Positions 17,825-26,609 of a stretch of 64,000 bases of DNA are shown piece by piece. The translations under genes and the position numbers were made by a program. Within the stretch, counting starts at the first letter, position 1. Each line of letters begins with the position of its first letter. The notes beneath the pieces were generated by a model. That model worked only from the letters and a program-made list of their open reading frames with translations, ran no database searches and had not been told where the DNA came from. The DNA comes from Albimonas sp963816545 (lineage in GTDB: Bacteria; Pseudomonadota; Alphaproteobacteria; Rhodobacterales; Rhodobacteraceae): positions 91,391-155,390 of the forward strand of contig CAWFLE010000013.1 in the NCBI GenBank assembly GCA_963816545.1, given 5' to 3'.

Positions 17825-19210
17825 TCAGCACTCCGGCAGGTTCACCGCGAGGCCGCCCTGCGAGGTTTCCTTGTAGCGCGCGTCCATGTCGCGGCCGGTC
17901 TGGCGCATGGTCTCGATGCAGGCGTCGAGCGGCACGAGATGGGCGCCGTCGCCCCGCAGCGCGAGCGACGCCGCCGCCACCGCCTTCACGGCGCCCAGCG
18001 CGTTGCGTTCGATGCAGGGCGCCTGGACCAGCCCGCGGATCGGGTCGCAGGTCATGCCGAGATGGTGCTCCAGCGCGATCTCGGCGGCGTTCTCCACCTG
18101 CTCGTTGGTGCCGCCGAGCACGGCGCAGAGGGCGGCGGCTGCCATGGCGGAGGCCGTGCCGACCTCGCCCTGGCAGCCGACTTCGGCGCCCGAGATCGAG
18201 GCGTTGGTCTTGATGATCGCGCCCACCGCGCCGGCGACCAGCAGCATGTCGCGGATCCGCTCGCGCCGGGCGCCGGGGACGTGGTCGAGGTAGTAGCGGG
18301 CGACCGAGGGGAAGGTGCCGGCGGCGCCGTTGGTGGGGGCGGTGGCGACGCGGCCGCCGGCGGCGTTCTCCTCGTTCACCGCCATGGCGTAGCAGGCGAG
18401 CCAGTCGTTGTCGGAGCGCAGGGCGGGGAGGTTGAGGCCGCGCTCGGCGTCGAGGCGCTCCTTCATCCGCTTGGCGCGGCGGCGGACGCGGAGGCCGCCG
18501 GGGAGCTCTCCGTCCTGCGTCAGGCCGCGTTCGATGCAGGCGTCCATCACCTCCCACATGGCGTCGAGGTCGCGGTCGAGGGGGGCGCCGTAGCGGGCCT
18601 CGGCGTTGGCGCGGGCCAGGGCGGCGAGGGAGAGGCCGGTCTCGCGCCCGCGGGCGAGGAGGTCGGCCATGGTGCGGTAGGGGTGGGGCGGCGGCGGGGG
18701 CGGGTCGCCGGTCTCGCCGCGCTCGAGTTCTCGGGCGGTGAGGATGAAGCCGCCGCCGACGGAGTAGTAGGTCTCGGAGAGGTGGAGGGCGCCGTGGGCG
18801 TCGTGGGCCGTCAGCACGAGGCCGTTGGCGTGGCCGGGGAGGGGGGCGCCGTAGTCGAAAGCGACCGCGTCGGGGGCGAGGGCGAGCGGGGGGAGGTCGG
18901 TGGGCCGGGTCTCGCCGTCCTGCGCCAGCGCGGAGAGGGCGGTCTCGGCGGCATCGGGGTCCAGCGTCCCGGGCGTGAAGCCGAGCAGGCCGAGGAGGAC
19001 GGCGCGGTCGGTGGCGTGGCCCTTGCCGGTGAAGGCCAGCGAGCCGTGGAGGGTGGCCGAGAGGCGGGCCGGGGGGCCGGCGCCGGGCACGCGGTCGCGC
19101 CCGTCGCGGAGCGCGTCTAGGAAGCGGGCGGCCGCCAGCATCGGTCCCATGGTGTGGGAACTGGAGGGGCCGACGCCGATCTTGAAGATGTCGAATACGC
19201 CGAGGTCCAT
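17825..19210 (-). CDS. sdaA: L-serine ammonia-lyase (serine dehydratase), iron-sulfur type
   Basis: Deaminates L-serine to pyruvate and ammonia with a [4Fe-4S] cluster. It is 461 residues, the usual single-chain length. The N-terminal beta domain begins with IFKIGVGPSSSHTMGP. The alpha domain contains TAPTNGAAG, the first cluster cysteine in GAEVGCQGEVG, and two more in GMTCDPIRGLVQAPCIERN, ending in KETSQGGLAVN. No clear ribosome site precedes ATG 19210. The gene stands alone between the insertion zone and a gene-free stretch. Confidence 0.95.
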   Translation of the reverse strand: MDLGVFDIFKIGVGPSSSHTMGPMLAAARFLDALRDGRDRVPGAGPPARLSATLHGSLAFTGKGHATDRAVLLGLLGFTPGTLDPDAAETALSALAQDGETRPTDLPPLALAPDAVAFDYGAPLPGHANGLVLTAHDAHGALHLSETYYSVGGGFILTARELERGETGDPPPPPPHPYRTMADLLARGRETGLSLAALARANAEARYGAPLDRDLDAMWEVMDACIERGLTQDGELPGGLRVRRRAKRMKERLDAERGLNLPALRSDNDWLACYAMAVNEENAAGGRVATAPTNGAAGTFPSVARYYLDHVPGARRERIRDMLLVAGAVGAIIKTNASISGAEVGCQGEVGTASAMAAAALCAVLGGTNEQVENAAEIALEHHLGMTCDPIRGLVQAPCIERNALGAVKAVAAASLALRGDGAHLVPLDACIETMRQTGRDMDARYKETSQGGLAVNLPEC

Positions 19211-19649
19211 GGGGGGAGCATGGCGCCTCCGGGTCGCGGGCGCGACAGGGAAGCGACAGGCGGCGCGCGGGGGGCGACCTGCGGAGGCGCCGCGCGGAGG
19301 TCGGCCTGCCCGGGAAGCCGTGCGCCCGCGGCGCGTGGCGGGCGGAGGCGGCGGCGGCCGGGGGCCGCGGTCGGGGCGCGTCGGGGAGCATGACCGGCCG
19401 GGGAGAGGCCGGCCCCTGACGCCCGCGCGGACGGCCGGGGCGGGGTCTGTGGGGGAAGGCGACGTCGGGGCGAAGGCGCGCGCCTGCGACCGGCGCGCGG
19501 TGGCGGCGGAAGCGCGGGGGCGGGGGGGCCGTTGGCCGGAGGCTGCGTCGGGGCGGAGGCATGCGCCTGCCGCAGGGGCGATGGCCGCGGAAGCGGGGAG
19601 GCCGCGTCGGGTTGCGCGCCTGGCCGGGGGCCGAAGCCCGGAGCGCGCC
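19211..19649. other. Gene-free GC-rich intergenic stretch
   Basis: About 440 bases of very GC-rich sequence between sdaA and the MFS gene, with open frames on most strands but no protein-like composition. It must contain the sdaA promoter; no motif stands out. Confidence 0.4.
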
Positions 19650-20843
19650 TCAGCGGCGCCGCAGCAGCGGCAGGAGCAGCGCGAGGCCGAGGCAGGGGAG
19701 GGCGGCGGAGACCGCGAGCGCCGCGTCGGCGCCTCCGAGATCGCGCAGCGCGCCGCCCAGCGTGGGGGCGACCGCCATGCCGCCCATCCAGGTCAGCGCC
19801 GCGGCCCCGGCGACGGCGCCGAAATCCTGCGTGCCCGCGGTCTCGGCCAGCACGGAAGGGCGCAGGATGGTGACCGTGCCGATGGCGGCGCCCTGGAGGG
19901 CGATGAAGAGGGCGGCGGCGGCGACGCCTCCGCCATGGCCCGCGGAGATCAGGACCAGCGAGGCGGCGGCGAGCGAGGCGAGGGCGCCCGCCGCCAGCGC
20001 CGCGGCCCGCCAGCCGGGCGGCGCCGAGAGGAGCGCGATCCGCCCCGCCACCTGCATCGGGCCGAGCAGAGCCGCCGCGGTCACCGCGAGCGCGGGGGCG
20101 ATGCCCTGCGCGGTCAGCAGCGGCAGCATGTGGGTCACGATCATGCCGTGACAGAGCGAGACGCAGGCGAAGGCGGCGGCGATGCGGGCGACGCCGGGGC
20201 GGCGGATCGCCTCGGGGAAGCCCACGCGGCGCGGCGGGGCGGCGCCGGGGACGGGGAGCGGCGCCTCGGCCTCCAGCCGCGCGGCGCCCCAGGCGGCGAG
20301 GGGGACGCCCGCGAAGGCCGCGAGGGCGGCGAGGCCGGTGGCGGCGCCGCGCCAGCCGAAGGCCGCCTCCAGCGCCGAGGCCAGCGGGAAGGCGACGGCG
20401 GTGGCGAAGCCCGCGACCAGGGTGACGGAGGCGATGGCGCGGCGGGCGGTTTCCGGCCGCGCGCGGGTGATGAGGGCGAAGGCGGGCTCGTAGAGGCAGA
20501 AGGCGCAGGCGAGGCCGAGGACGGGCCAGGCGGCGAGGAACAGGGTCTTGCCCGGCGCGTGGGCCGCGAGCAGCAGCGCGAGGGACGCCACGATCCCGCC
20601 GGCCGGCACGATCAGCGGGCCGCGGCCGCGGTCCACGGCGCGGCCCGCCATAGGGGCGGCGGCGGCCATGCCGGCGAGCGCGAGGGTCATGCCGAGGGCG
20701 ACGGGGGGGCCGGGCTCGGCGCCGAAGGCGGCCTCGAAGCGGGGGAGGAGGGCGGGGAAGACGTAGTAGAGACCGGCCCAGAGCAGGGTCTGGCCCACGG
20801 CGAGCGCGGCGATGGGGGCGAAGGGGCGGGTCGGGACGGTCAT
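19650..20843 (-). CDS. MFS transporter
   Basis: A 397-residue major facilitator with twelve predicted helices. The loop 2-3 motif appears as GRAVDRGRGP. It is Ala/Leu/Gly-rich throughout, with EPAFALITRARPETARRAIAS in helix 4-5 as in monocarboxylate- or sugar-type YbfB/OxlT-like carriers. The substrate cannot be told. Start ATG 20843 was chosen because the first helix follows at once; a start 84 bases upstream would add an unlikely Arg/Pro-rich leader. The gene is surrounded by gene-free DNA on both sides. Confidence 0.82.
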   Translation of the reverse strand: MTVPTRPFAPIAALAVGQTLLWAGLYYVFPALLPRFEAAFGAEPGPPVALGMTLALAGMAAAAPMAGRAVDRGRGPLIVPAGGIVASLALLLAAHAPGKTLFLAAWPVLGLACAFCLYEPAFALITRARPETARRAIASVTLVAGFATAVAFPLASALEAAFGWRGAATGLAALAAFAGVPLAAWGAARLEAEAPLPVPGAAPPRRVGFPEAIRRPGVARIAAAFACVSLCHGMIVTHMLPLLTAQGIAPALAVTAAALLGPMQVAGRIALLSAPPGWRAAALAAGALASLAAASLVLISAGHGGGVAAAALFIALQGAAIGTVTILRPSVLAETAGTQDFGAVAGAAALTWMGGMAVAPTLGGALRDLGGADAALAVSAALPCLGLALLLPLLRRR

Positions 20844-21700
20844 CGGGGGAACGCCCCCCGGCCGGCGGCGGAGGCGGCGCGTCCGGGCCGGGCCGGCCTG
20901 GGGCAAGGTCGGGGAATGCGGCGGCATGCGCGGGAGGCGGAGCGGTGGGGTTCGCCCTCAGGCGCCACGACCGGACAGGCGGCGCGGCGGGCGAGGGGGC
21001 TCGGCGCGCATGCGCCGGCGCGGCGGGGAGACCGGTTTCCGCAGGGGCCCGGCGTTCCGCGTGCGGGAGGCGCGGTTTGGAGGGTCCGTCTTGCGGAGGC
21101 GGGGCGGGATCGGCGTCCGCGGTCGCCGCACGCACGATGCGCTGAGGCGGCGGGCCGGAGGGGGTGCGCGGGTCTCCGTCCCGGGAGGGCGGAGGTGACG
21201 GGGCGATAGGGTCCGTCTGCGCGGCCGCCCGCCGCGCCGTACGCCGAGGTTCTCGGCCGAAAGGCGCGCGCGGGCCTCCGCCTCCGGAGGGCGGAGGTGA
21301 CGCAACGATGGGGTCCGTCCGCGCGGACGCCCGCCGCCCCGTGCGCGGGGATCGTCGGCCGGAGGGGGCGCGCAGGTCTCCGCCTTGCGAGGGCGGCGAC
21401 GCGGCGGGGGGATCGCTCTGCGCGGACGTCCGGCGAACCGGGCGCGGCGATTGTCGGCCGGAGGGGACGCGCGGGTCTCCGGCGCGGGGGGGCGGAGGCG
21501 CCGCGGCGACGGGCTCGGGCGGTGGGGGCTTGGGGCGCGGGGATCATGCTGGGAGGCGCTTGCGGGAGGGTCCCTTCTCTGTGACCCGAAGCGGGGGCGG
21601 AGGGAAGGGGCGGCGGTGGCCTCGGCGCTGAAACCAAGATACACCGAGCCCCGAGTCAGCCCGGAACCAAGGGCGCGCGATGCGACGGAGGACGACCGCC
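20844..21700. other. Long gene-free stretch upstream of rpiA
   Basis: About 860 bases of extremely GC-rich DNA. It holds the 102-bp tandem repeat described separately and, near 21620-21660, a more mixed-base patch that probably carries the rpiA promoter. Several frames are open throughout but look like by-products of GC content. Confidence 0.5.
21060..21500. repeat. 102-bp tandem repeat, about three and a half to four diverged copies
   Basis: Units at 21167-21268, 21269-21370 and 21371-21469, with partial copies on both sides, share phrases such as GGCCGGAGGGG-CGCGCGGGTCTCCG and GGGTCCGTC-GCGCGGACG. The period is a multiple of three. Read on the plus strand each unit gives about 34 residues with a common pattern (RGSP-EGGGD-GSV-A-ARR-RRPEGA). 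No start site or ribosome site supports translation, so it is probably a noncoding minisatellite. Confidence 0.65.
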
Positions 21701-22450
21701 ATGAGTCTCGACCGCAAGGACATCGCCAAGCGGGCCGCCGCCGAGGAGGCCGCTGAAGCTGGTCGAGGACGGCATGCGCCTCGGCCTCGGCACCGGCTCC
21801 ACCGCCAAATGGTTCATCGAATTGCTGGGCGCCCGCGCCAAGCGCGAGCGGCTGGAGCTGACCTGCGTGGCGACCTCGTCCGCAGACGCAGCGGCTGGCG
21901 CGCGCGGCGGGGCTGACGCTGGCCACGCTGGACGAGGCGGGATGGCTGGACCTGGTGGTCGACGGGGCGGACGAGTTCGACCCGGAGCTGAACCTCATCA
22001 AGGGGGGCGGCGGCGCGCTGCTGCAGGAGAAGATCGTGGCCTGCGCAGCGGACCGGATGGTGGTGATCTCCGACGTCTCCAAGCAGGTGGACGTGCTGGG
22101 AAGCTTCCCTCTGCCGGTCGAGATCGTGCCCTTCGGGTGGGAGACCACCAAGGCCATCGTCGAGGAGACGCTGGAGGACCTGGACGTCGGCGGCGCGCTG
22201 GCCGTCCTGCGCATGAGCGGCGACGAGCCCTACGTGACCGACAACGGCAACCTGATCCTCGACTGTCACCTGAAGCGGATCGGCGACCCCGAGGACGTCG
22301 GCGGTGTCGCTGAACCAGATCCCGGGCGTGGTCGAGACGGGGCTGTTCCTCGACATCGCCGACACGGTGATCGTGGGCCATGAGGACGGGACGACGGACA
22401 CGTGCCCTGTCCCTGTCGAGGCGAGGACGAGGGCGCCGAAGCGGGCTGAG
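21701..22450 (+). pseudogene. rpiA: Ribose-5-phosphate isomerase A, with several frameshifts
   Basis: Interconverts ribose-5-phosphate and ribulose-5-phosphate in the pentose phosphate pathway. Conserved parts are all present but in changing frames: MSLDRKDIAKR, then RLGLGTGSTAKWFIE, then VVDGADEFDP-LIKGGGGALLQEKI with catalytic Asp and Lys, VEIVPFGW, and NQIPGVVETGLF. Frame changes lie near 21745, 21885 and 22295, and the end near 22450 is uncertain. ATG 21701 has a good GGAGGA site. The enzyme is normally essential, so a perfect chain of conserved motifs with broken frames suggests sequence error rather than true loss. Confidence 0.85.
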
Positions 22451-22472
22451 GCGCGGCTTGGGGAGGGACCGG

Positions 22473-23831
22473 ATGGGCTTCGACTACGACCTCTTCGTGA
22501 TCGGCGGCGGCTCGGGCGGCGTGAGGGCCGCGCGGATGTCGTCGCTGGCGGGGCGAAGACGGCGATCGCCGAGGAATACCGCTACGGCGGCACCTGCGTG
22601 ATCCGGGGCTGCGTGCCCAAGAAGCTGATGATGTACGCCTCCAGCTTCTCGGAGACTGTTCGAGGACGCGCAGGGCTTCGGGTGGACCCTGCACCAGCCG
22701 CCGACCTTCGACTGGCCGACCTTCAAGGCCCACAAGGACGCCGAGATCGCGCGGCTGGAGATGGCCTATGCCGGCAATCTCGCCAAGGCGGGGGTGGAGG
22801 TGCTGCGCACGCGCGCCGCGGTGACGGGGCCGAATTCCGTGAAGCTGGCGGACGGGCGCGAGGTCACGGCGAAGCACATCCTGATCGCCACGGGCGGGCG
22901 GCCCTTCGTGCCGGACCTGCCGGGGGCGGACCTTGCCCTGACCTCGGACGACGTGTTCGAGATGCAGGAGCTGCCCAGGCGGATGATCATCGTGGGCGGC
23001 GGCTACATCGCCTGCGAGTTCGCCGGCATCTTCAACGGGCTGGGCGTGGCCGTCACCATGGTCCACCGCGGCCCCTGCGTGCTGCGCGGCTTCGACCGGG
23101 ACTCGGCGGAGTTCGTGGAGAACGAGATGGCCAAGAAGGGCGTGATCCTGCGCCTGAACGCCGAGATCGAGTCCATGCAGAGCGCGGATGGCGGCATCCA
23201 TGCGACGCTGCAGAACGGCGAGATCATCGACACCGACGTCGTGGTCTACGCCACCGGACGCAACCCCAACACCACCAGCCTCGGGCTGGAGGAGGCGGGG
23301 GTGGAGCTGACCTGGAAGGGCGCGGTCTGCGTGGACGAGTATTCGCAGACCTGCGTGCCCTCGATCCACGCTGTGGGCGACGTGACGGACCGCCTGCCGC
23401 TGACGCCGGTGGCGATCCGGGAGGGCGCGGCCTTCGCCAAGACGGTGTTCGGGAACGAGCCGACCATGCCCAACCACGAGCTGGTGCCCACGGCGGTGTT
23501 CACGCAGCCCGAACTCGCCTCCTGCGGGCTGACCGAGGAGGAGGCGCGCGAGGCGCCGGACCGCGAGCTGGAGATCTACAAGGCCAACTTCAAGCCGATG
23601 TTCCACGCCATGTCCGGCCGGGACGAGCGGATGCTGATGAAGCTGATCGTGTGCAAGGACGACCGGAAGGTGCTGGGCTGCCATCTGGTGGGCCACGGCG
23701 CGGCCGAGATGATCCAGCTGGTGGGCGTGGCGCTGAAGATGGGCGCCACCAAGGAGGACTTCGACCGCACGGTCGCCGTCCACCCGACGGCCGCCGAAGA
23801 ACTTGTGACCATGCGCGAGCCCGTGGCGTAG
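22473..23831 (+). pseudogene. gor: Glutathione-disulfide reductase, two compensating frameshifts
   Basis: NADPH-dependent reduction of oxidised glutathione, cytosolic FAD enzyme. It starts MGFDYDLFVIGGGSGG (FAD site). A base is missing in a G run near 22550. The next frame gives the redox centre GGTCVIRGCVPKK, and a second shift near 22660 leads into the intact remainder: MIIVGGGYIACEFAG for NADPH and, at the C terminus, FDRTVAVHPTAAEE with the active-site His. The two shifts cancel: the span is exactly 453 codons, the expected size, which favours sequencing error. The order rpiA-gor-hflK-hflC is common in Rhodobacterales. Confidence 0.9.
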
Positions 23832-23906
23832 GCTTTCGCCTCTTGGAACTTCAGCCCGACGTGGCCATGTTGGGCCGGGAAGATAATCTGGAGGAAGATC
23901 AGGCTC

Positions 23907-25076
23907 ATGCCTTTCAGCAACAACTCCGGGGGCCCGTGGGGCGGCGGAGGCAAGGACCGTAACACCGGCTCGGGCGACCGCGGCCCCTGGGGCGGCGGAC
24001 CTGGCCCGGGCGGCGGCGGCGGCGGAGGCCAGGGCCCCGACATGGACGAGCTGCTGCGGCAGGGCCGCGACCGGCTGAAGGTGATCTTCGGCGGGGGCGG
24101 CGGCGGAGGCGGCCGCGGCGGCGGGTCCGGCATGCCGCAGGGCTTCGGCCGCTCCGGCTGGATCATCGCCATCGTGGCGCTGGGGGCCGCTTGGCTCGCG
24201 GCTTCCGTGTACCGGGTGGACACCTCGGAGCAGTCGGTGGAGCTGACCTTCGGCGAGTTCTCGGGCATCGGCACGGAGGGTCTGAACTTCGCGCCCTGGC
24301 CCGTGGTGACCTACGAGGTCCTGCCGGTGACGCGCGAGAACGTCATCAACATCGGCGAGGGGTCGAGCCGCACCGGCTCGCGCCAGACCGATCCGGGGCT
24401 GATCCTCACGGCCGACGAGAACATCGTGGACGTGGACTACCAGGTGGTCTGGAACATCTCCAGCCCGGGGGAATTCCTGTTCAACCTCGCCGAGCCCGAG
24501 GCGACCGTCCGCGCGGTGTCCGAGGCCGCGATGCGCGAGGTCATCGGCCGGTCGGAGCTGTCCCCGATCCTCAACCGCGACCGCGGCATCGTGCAGGAGG
24601 ACGTGAAGGCGCTGATCCAGGACACGCTCGACAGCTACGACTCGGGCGTGAACATCGTGCGCGTGAACTTCGACCGCGCCGACCCGCCGGCGGAGGTGAT
24701 CGACGCCTTCCGCGACGTGCAGGCGGCCTCGCAGGACCGGGCGCGGCTTGAGAACCAGGCGGAGGCCTACGCCAACCGCGCGCTGGCCGAGGCCCGCGGC
24801 CAGTCGGCCCAGCTGGTGCAGGAGGCCGAGGCCTTCGCCGCCCAGACGGTCAACGAGGCCGAGGGCGAGGCGGCGCGCTTCATCTCGGTGCTCGAGGAAT
24901 ACGAGAACGCCAAGGACGTCACCCGCAAGCGCCTCTACCTCGAAACCATGGAGCGCGTGCTGGGCGGCGTGGACAAGATCCTGATCGGCGAGGGCGTGTC
25001 CAACGGCGCCGCCGGCGGGCAGGGCATCGTTCCCTACCTTCCGCTCAACGAGATGCGCAGGGGGACGAACCAGTGA
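23907..25076 (+). CDS. hflK: FtsH protease modulator HflK
   Basis: A 389-residue SPFH/band-7 membrane protein that, with HflC, forms the large cage around the FtsH protease. The N-terminal 80 residues are extremely Gly-rich with a helical patch (MDELLRQGRDRLKVIF). A membrane helix spans about 84-102. The SPFH domain follows, then a long Ala/Glu-rich coiled coil (DRARLENQAEAYANRALAEA). It overlaps hflC by four bases. The length is usual and there is no sign of damage. Confidence 0.95.
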   Translation: MPFSNNSGGPWGGGGKDRNTGSGDRGPWGGGPGPGGGGGGGQGPDMDELLRQGRDRLKVIFGGGGGGGGRGGGSGMPQGFGRSGWIIAIVALGAAWLAASVYRVDTSEQSVELTFGEFSGIGTEGLNFAPWPVVTYEVLPVTRENVINIGEGSSRTGSRQTDPGLILTADENIVDVDYQVVWNISSPGEFLFNLAEPEATVRAVSEAAMREVIGRSELSPILNRDRGIVQEDVKALIQDTLDSYDSGVNIVRVNFDRADPPAEVIDAFRDVQAASQDRARLENQAEAYANRALAEARGQSAQLVQEAEAFAAQTVNEAEGEAARFISVLEEYENAKDVTRKRLYLETMERVLGGVDKILIGEGVSNGAAGGQGIVPYLPLNEMRRGTNQ

Positions 25077-26122
25077 ACCGCAGCCTCATCGCCGCCATCG
25101 GCGCCGTCGTCGTCCTGCTGTTCGTCGGCGTCAGCTCCATCTTCATCGTGGACGAGCGGCAGCAGGCCGTGAAGCTCCAGTTCGGGCAGGTCGTCGGGGA
25201 CCGGGACGGCTACACCGACCCCGGCCTCTACTTCAAGATCCCGCTGATCCAGCAGGTCGCCTACTACGAGGACCGCATCCTGCCGCTGGCCGGCGAGGAG
25301 CTGGAGGTTACGCCCATCGACGACCGCCGCCTCGTGGTGGACGCCTTCGCCCGCTGGCGGATCACCGATCCGGTGCGCTTCCGGCAGGCCGTCGGCTCGG
25401 AGATGGCGGCGCTGTCGCGGCTCGAGTCGATCCTCAACTCATCGCTCCGCGAGGTGCTGGGCGGCGTGACGTCGGACACCATCCTGTCGGACGAGCGGTC
25501 GGAGCTGATGACCCGCATCCGCGACGTGGCGCGGGCGCAGTCGCAGAACATCGGCGTGCAGATCGTGGACGTGCGGCTCAGGCGGGTGGACCTGCCCCAG
25601 CAGAACCTTGAGGCGACCTTCCAGCGCATGCAGGCCGAGCGTCAGCGGGAAGCCGCGGACGAGCGGGCGCGCGGCGAGGAGGCCGCGCAGCGCATCCGCG
25701 CCAACGCCGACCGCCAGGCCATCGAGCTGGTGTCGGAATCGCGGCGCGAGTCCGACATCATCCGCGGCCAGGCGGAGGGCGAGCGCAACCGCGTCTTCGC
25801 CGAGGCCTTCGGGCGCGACGAGGAATTCTTCGCCTTCTACCGCTCCATGCGGGCCTACGAGACGGCGCTGAAGGGCGAGAATTCCACGATGGTCATCACA
25901 CCGGACTCGGAGTTCTTCGAGTATCTGAGCCGCGGCGGCCTCGCCAACACGGCGGGGGTTCCGGGCGGCGCGGCCTCGTCGGCGCAGGCCTCTGCGTCCG
26001 GGTCGGCCCAGCCGCCGGCCGCCGCGTCCGGCGCGGGATCGGGCTCCGCCTCCGGCGCGGCCACGGCCGGGGACAGGGGGCCGATCACTCCGGCCCCCGA
26101 GACGCCCGCCGCGACCGAATGA
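25073..26122 (+). CDS. hflC: Protease modulator HflC
   Basis: A 349-residue partner of HflK. It has a membrane helix at about 5-24, the SPFH domain containing IFIVDERQQAVKLQFG, and a coiled coil rich in Arg/Glu/Ala (MQAERQREAADERARGEEA). Typical HflC ends soon after the FFAFYRSMRAYETAL segment. Here about 60 extra residues of Ala/Ser/Gly/Pro-rich, probably disordered sequence follow. It starts with GTG at 25073, overlapping the hflK stop (GTGA), so translation is coupled. A hairpin follows the stop codon. Confidence 0.95.
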   Translation: MNRSLIAAIGAVVVLLFVGVSSIFIVDERQQAVKLQFGQVVGDRDGYTDPGLYFKIPLIQQVAYYEDRILPLAGEELEVTPIDDRRLVVDAFARWRITDPVRFRQAVGSEMAALSRLESILNSSLREVLGGVTSDTILSDERSELMTRIRDVARAQSQNIGVQIVDVRLRRVDLPQQNLEATFQRMQAERQREAADERARGEEAAQRIRANADRQAIELVSESRRESDIIRGQAEGERNRVFAEAFGRDEEFFAFYRSMRAYETALKGENSTMVITPDSEFFEYLSRGGLANTAGVPGGAASSAQASASGSAQPPAAASGAGSGSASGAATAGDRGPITPAPETPAATE

Positions 26123-26129
26123 CCTTCCC

Positions 26130-26161
26130 GGCCGCCGCCTCCCGCACGGGGCGCGGCGGCC
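26130..26161 (+). terminator. Hairpin after hflC
   Basis: A 9-bp perfect stem GGCCGCCGC / GCGGCGGCC begins 8 bases after the hflC stop codon, with no T-tract. It may attenuate transcription into the DUF2065 gene rather than end it. Confidence 0.45.
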
Positions 26162-26195
26162 TATCCCTTCCCCTCATCGGAGGGACCGCCCGACC

Positions 26196-26378
26196 ATGCG
26201 GGACCTGATCTTCGCCCTCGGCGCGATCCTCGCGGCCGAGGGCCTTCTGCTGGCCGTCGCCCCCGGCCGGATGGAGCGCCTGCTGGATACGATGCAGGCG
26301 CTGGGCCCCGAGCGGCTGCGCTACGCCGGCCTCGCCTGCGCCATCGTCGGCACCGTGATCCTGGCGCTCTCCCATTGA
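26196..26378 (+). CDS. DUF2065 domain-containing small membrane protein
   Basis: A 60-residue protein with two membrane helices (DLIFALGAILAAEGLLLAV and RYAGLACAIVGTVILALS) joined by a short loop with RMERLLDTM. DUF2065 proteins regularly sit between hflC and a Do-like protease in proteobacteria, suggesting a role in the same membrane quality-control system. No biochemical function is established. Confidence 0.88.
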   Translation: MRDLIFALGAILAAEGLLLAVAPGRMERLLDTMQALGPERLRYAGLACAIVGTVILALSH

Positions 26379-26442
26379 CGCCGCGTTCCCCTGCGCTTTG
26401 TAGGATAGGGTCCGAAGCGGCCTGAACCGCCCTCGAGGATCC

Positions 26443-26471
26443 CTCTCATCCGCGTCGCGTGGATGTGAGAG
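26443..26471 (+). promoter_or_regulatory. Bulged hairpin in the leader of the Do protease gene
   Basis: CTCTCA-TCC-GCG pairs with CGT-GGA-TG-TGAGAG, with a TCG loop and a 2-base bulge. It lies about 140-170 bases before the start codon. It could be an mRNA structure or an operator; the role is unknown. Confidence 0.35.
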
Positions 26472-26517
26472 ACCGGAGCGACGGCCCGGTTGCGCCGGAT
26501 CGTATGGATTGCACATA

Positions 26518-26532
26518 GGAACCGTTCGTTCC
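26518..26532. promoter_or_regulatory. Inverted repeat GGAAC-N5-GTTCC upstream of the Do protease gene
   Basis: A perfect 5+5+5 inverted repeat 78 bases before the GTG start. The left arm resembles the -35 of general-stress (EcfG) or RpoE-type promoters (GGAAC), but no matching -10 is found at the proper distance, so it may instead be a repressor site. Confidence 0.35.
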
Positions 26533-26609
26533 CCGGACGGATCGGCGCGTCTTCCAGCGCGGAAGGCGGCCCGCCCCGTCCGTCATCGACGCCTCAGGAG
26601 GATCCCAAC

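Noticed and set aside
20928..21631. A repeat-rich secreted protein encoded by the 102-bp units
   Set aside because: The frame has no credible start codon with a ribosome site, no signal peptide and strongly biased composition. Kept only as a finding.
26518..26560. EcfG/RpoE-type promoter before the Do protease
   Set aside because: GGAAC is present but no matching -10 at 16-19 bases, so I report only the inverted repeat.
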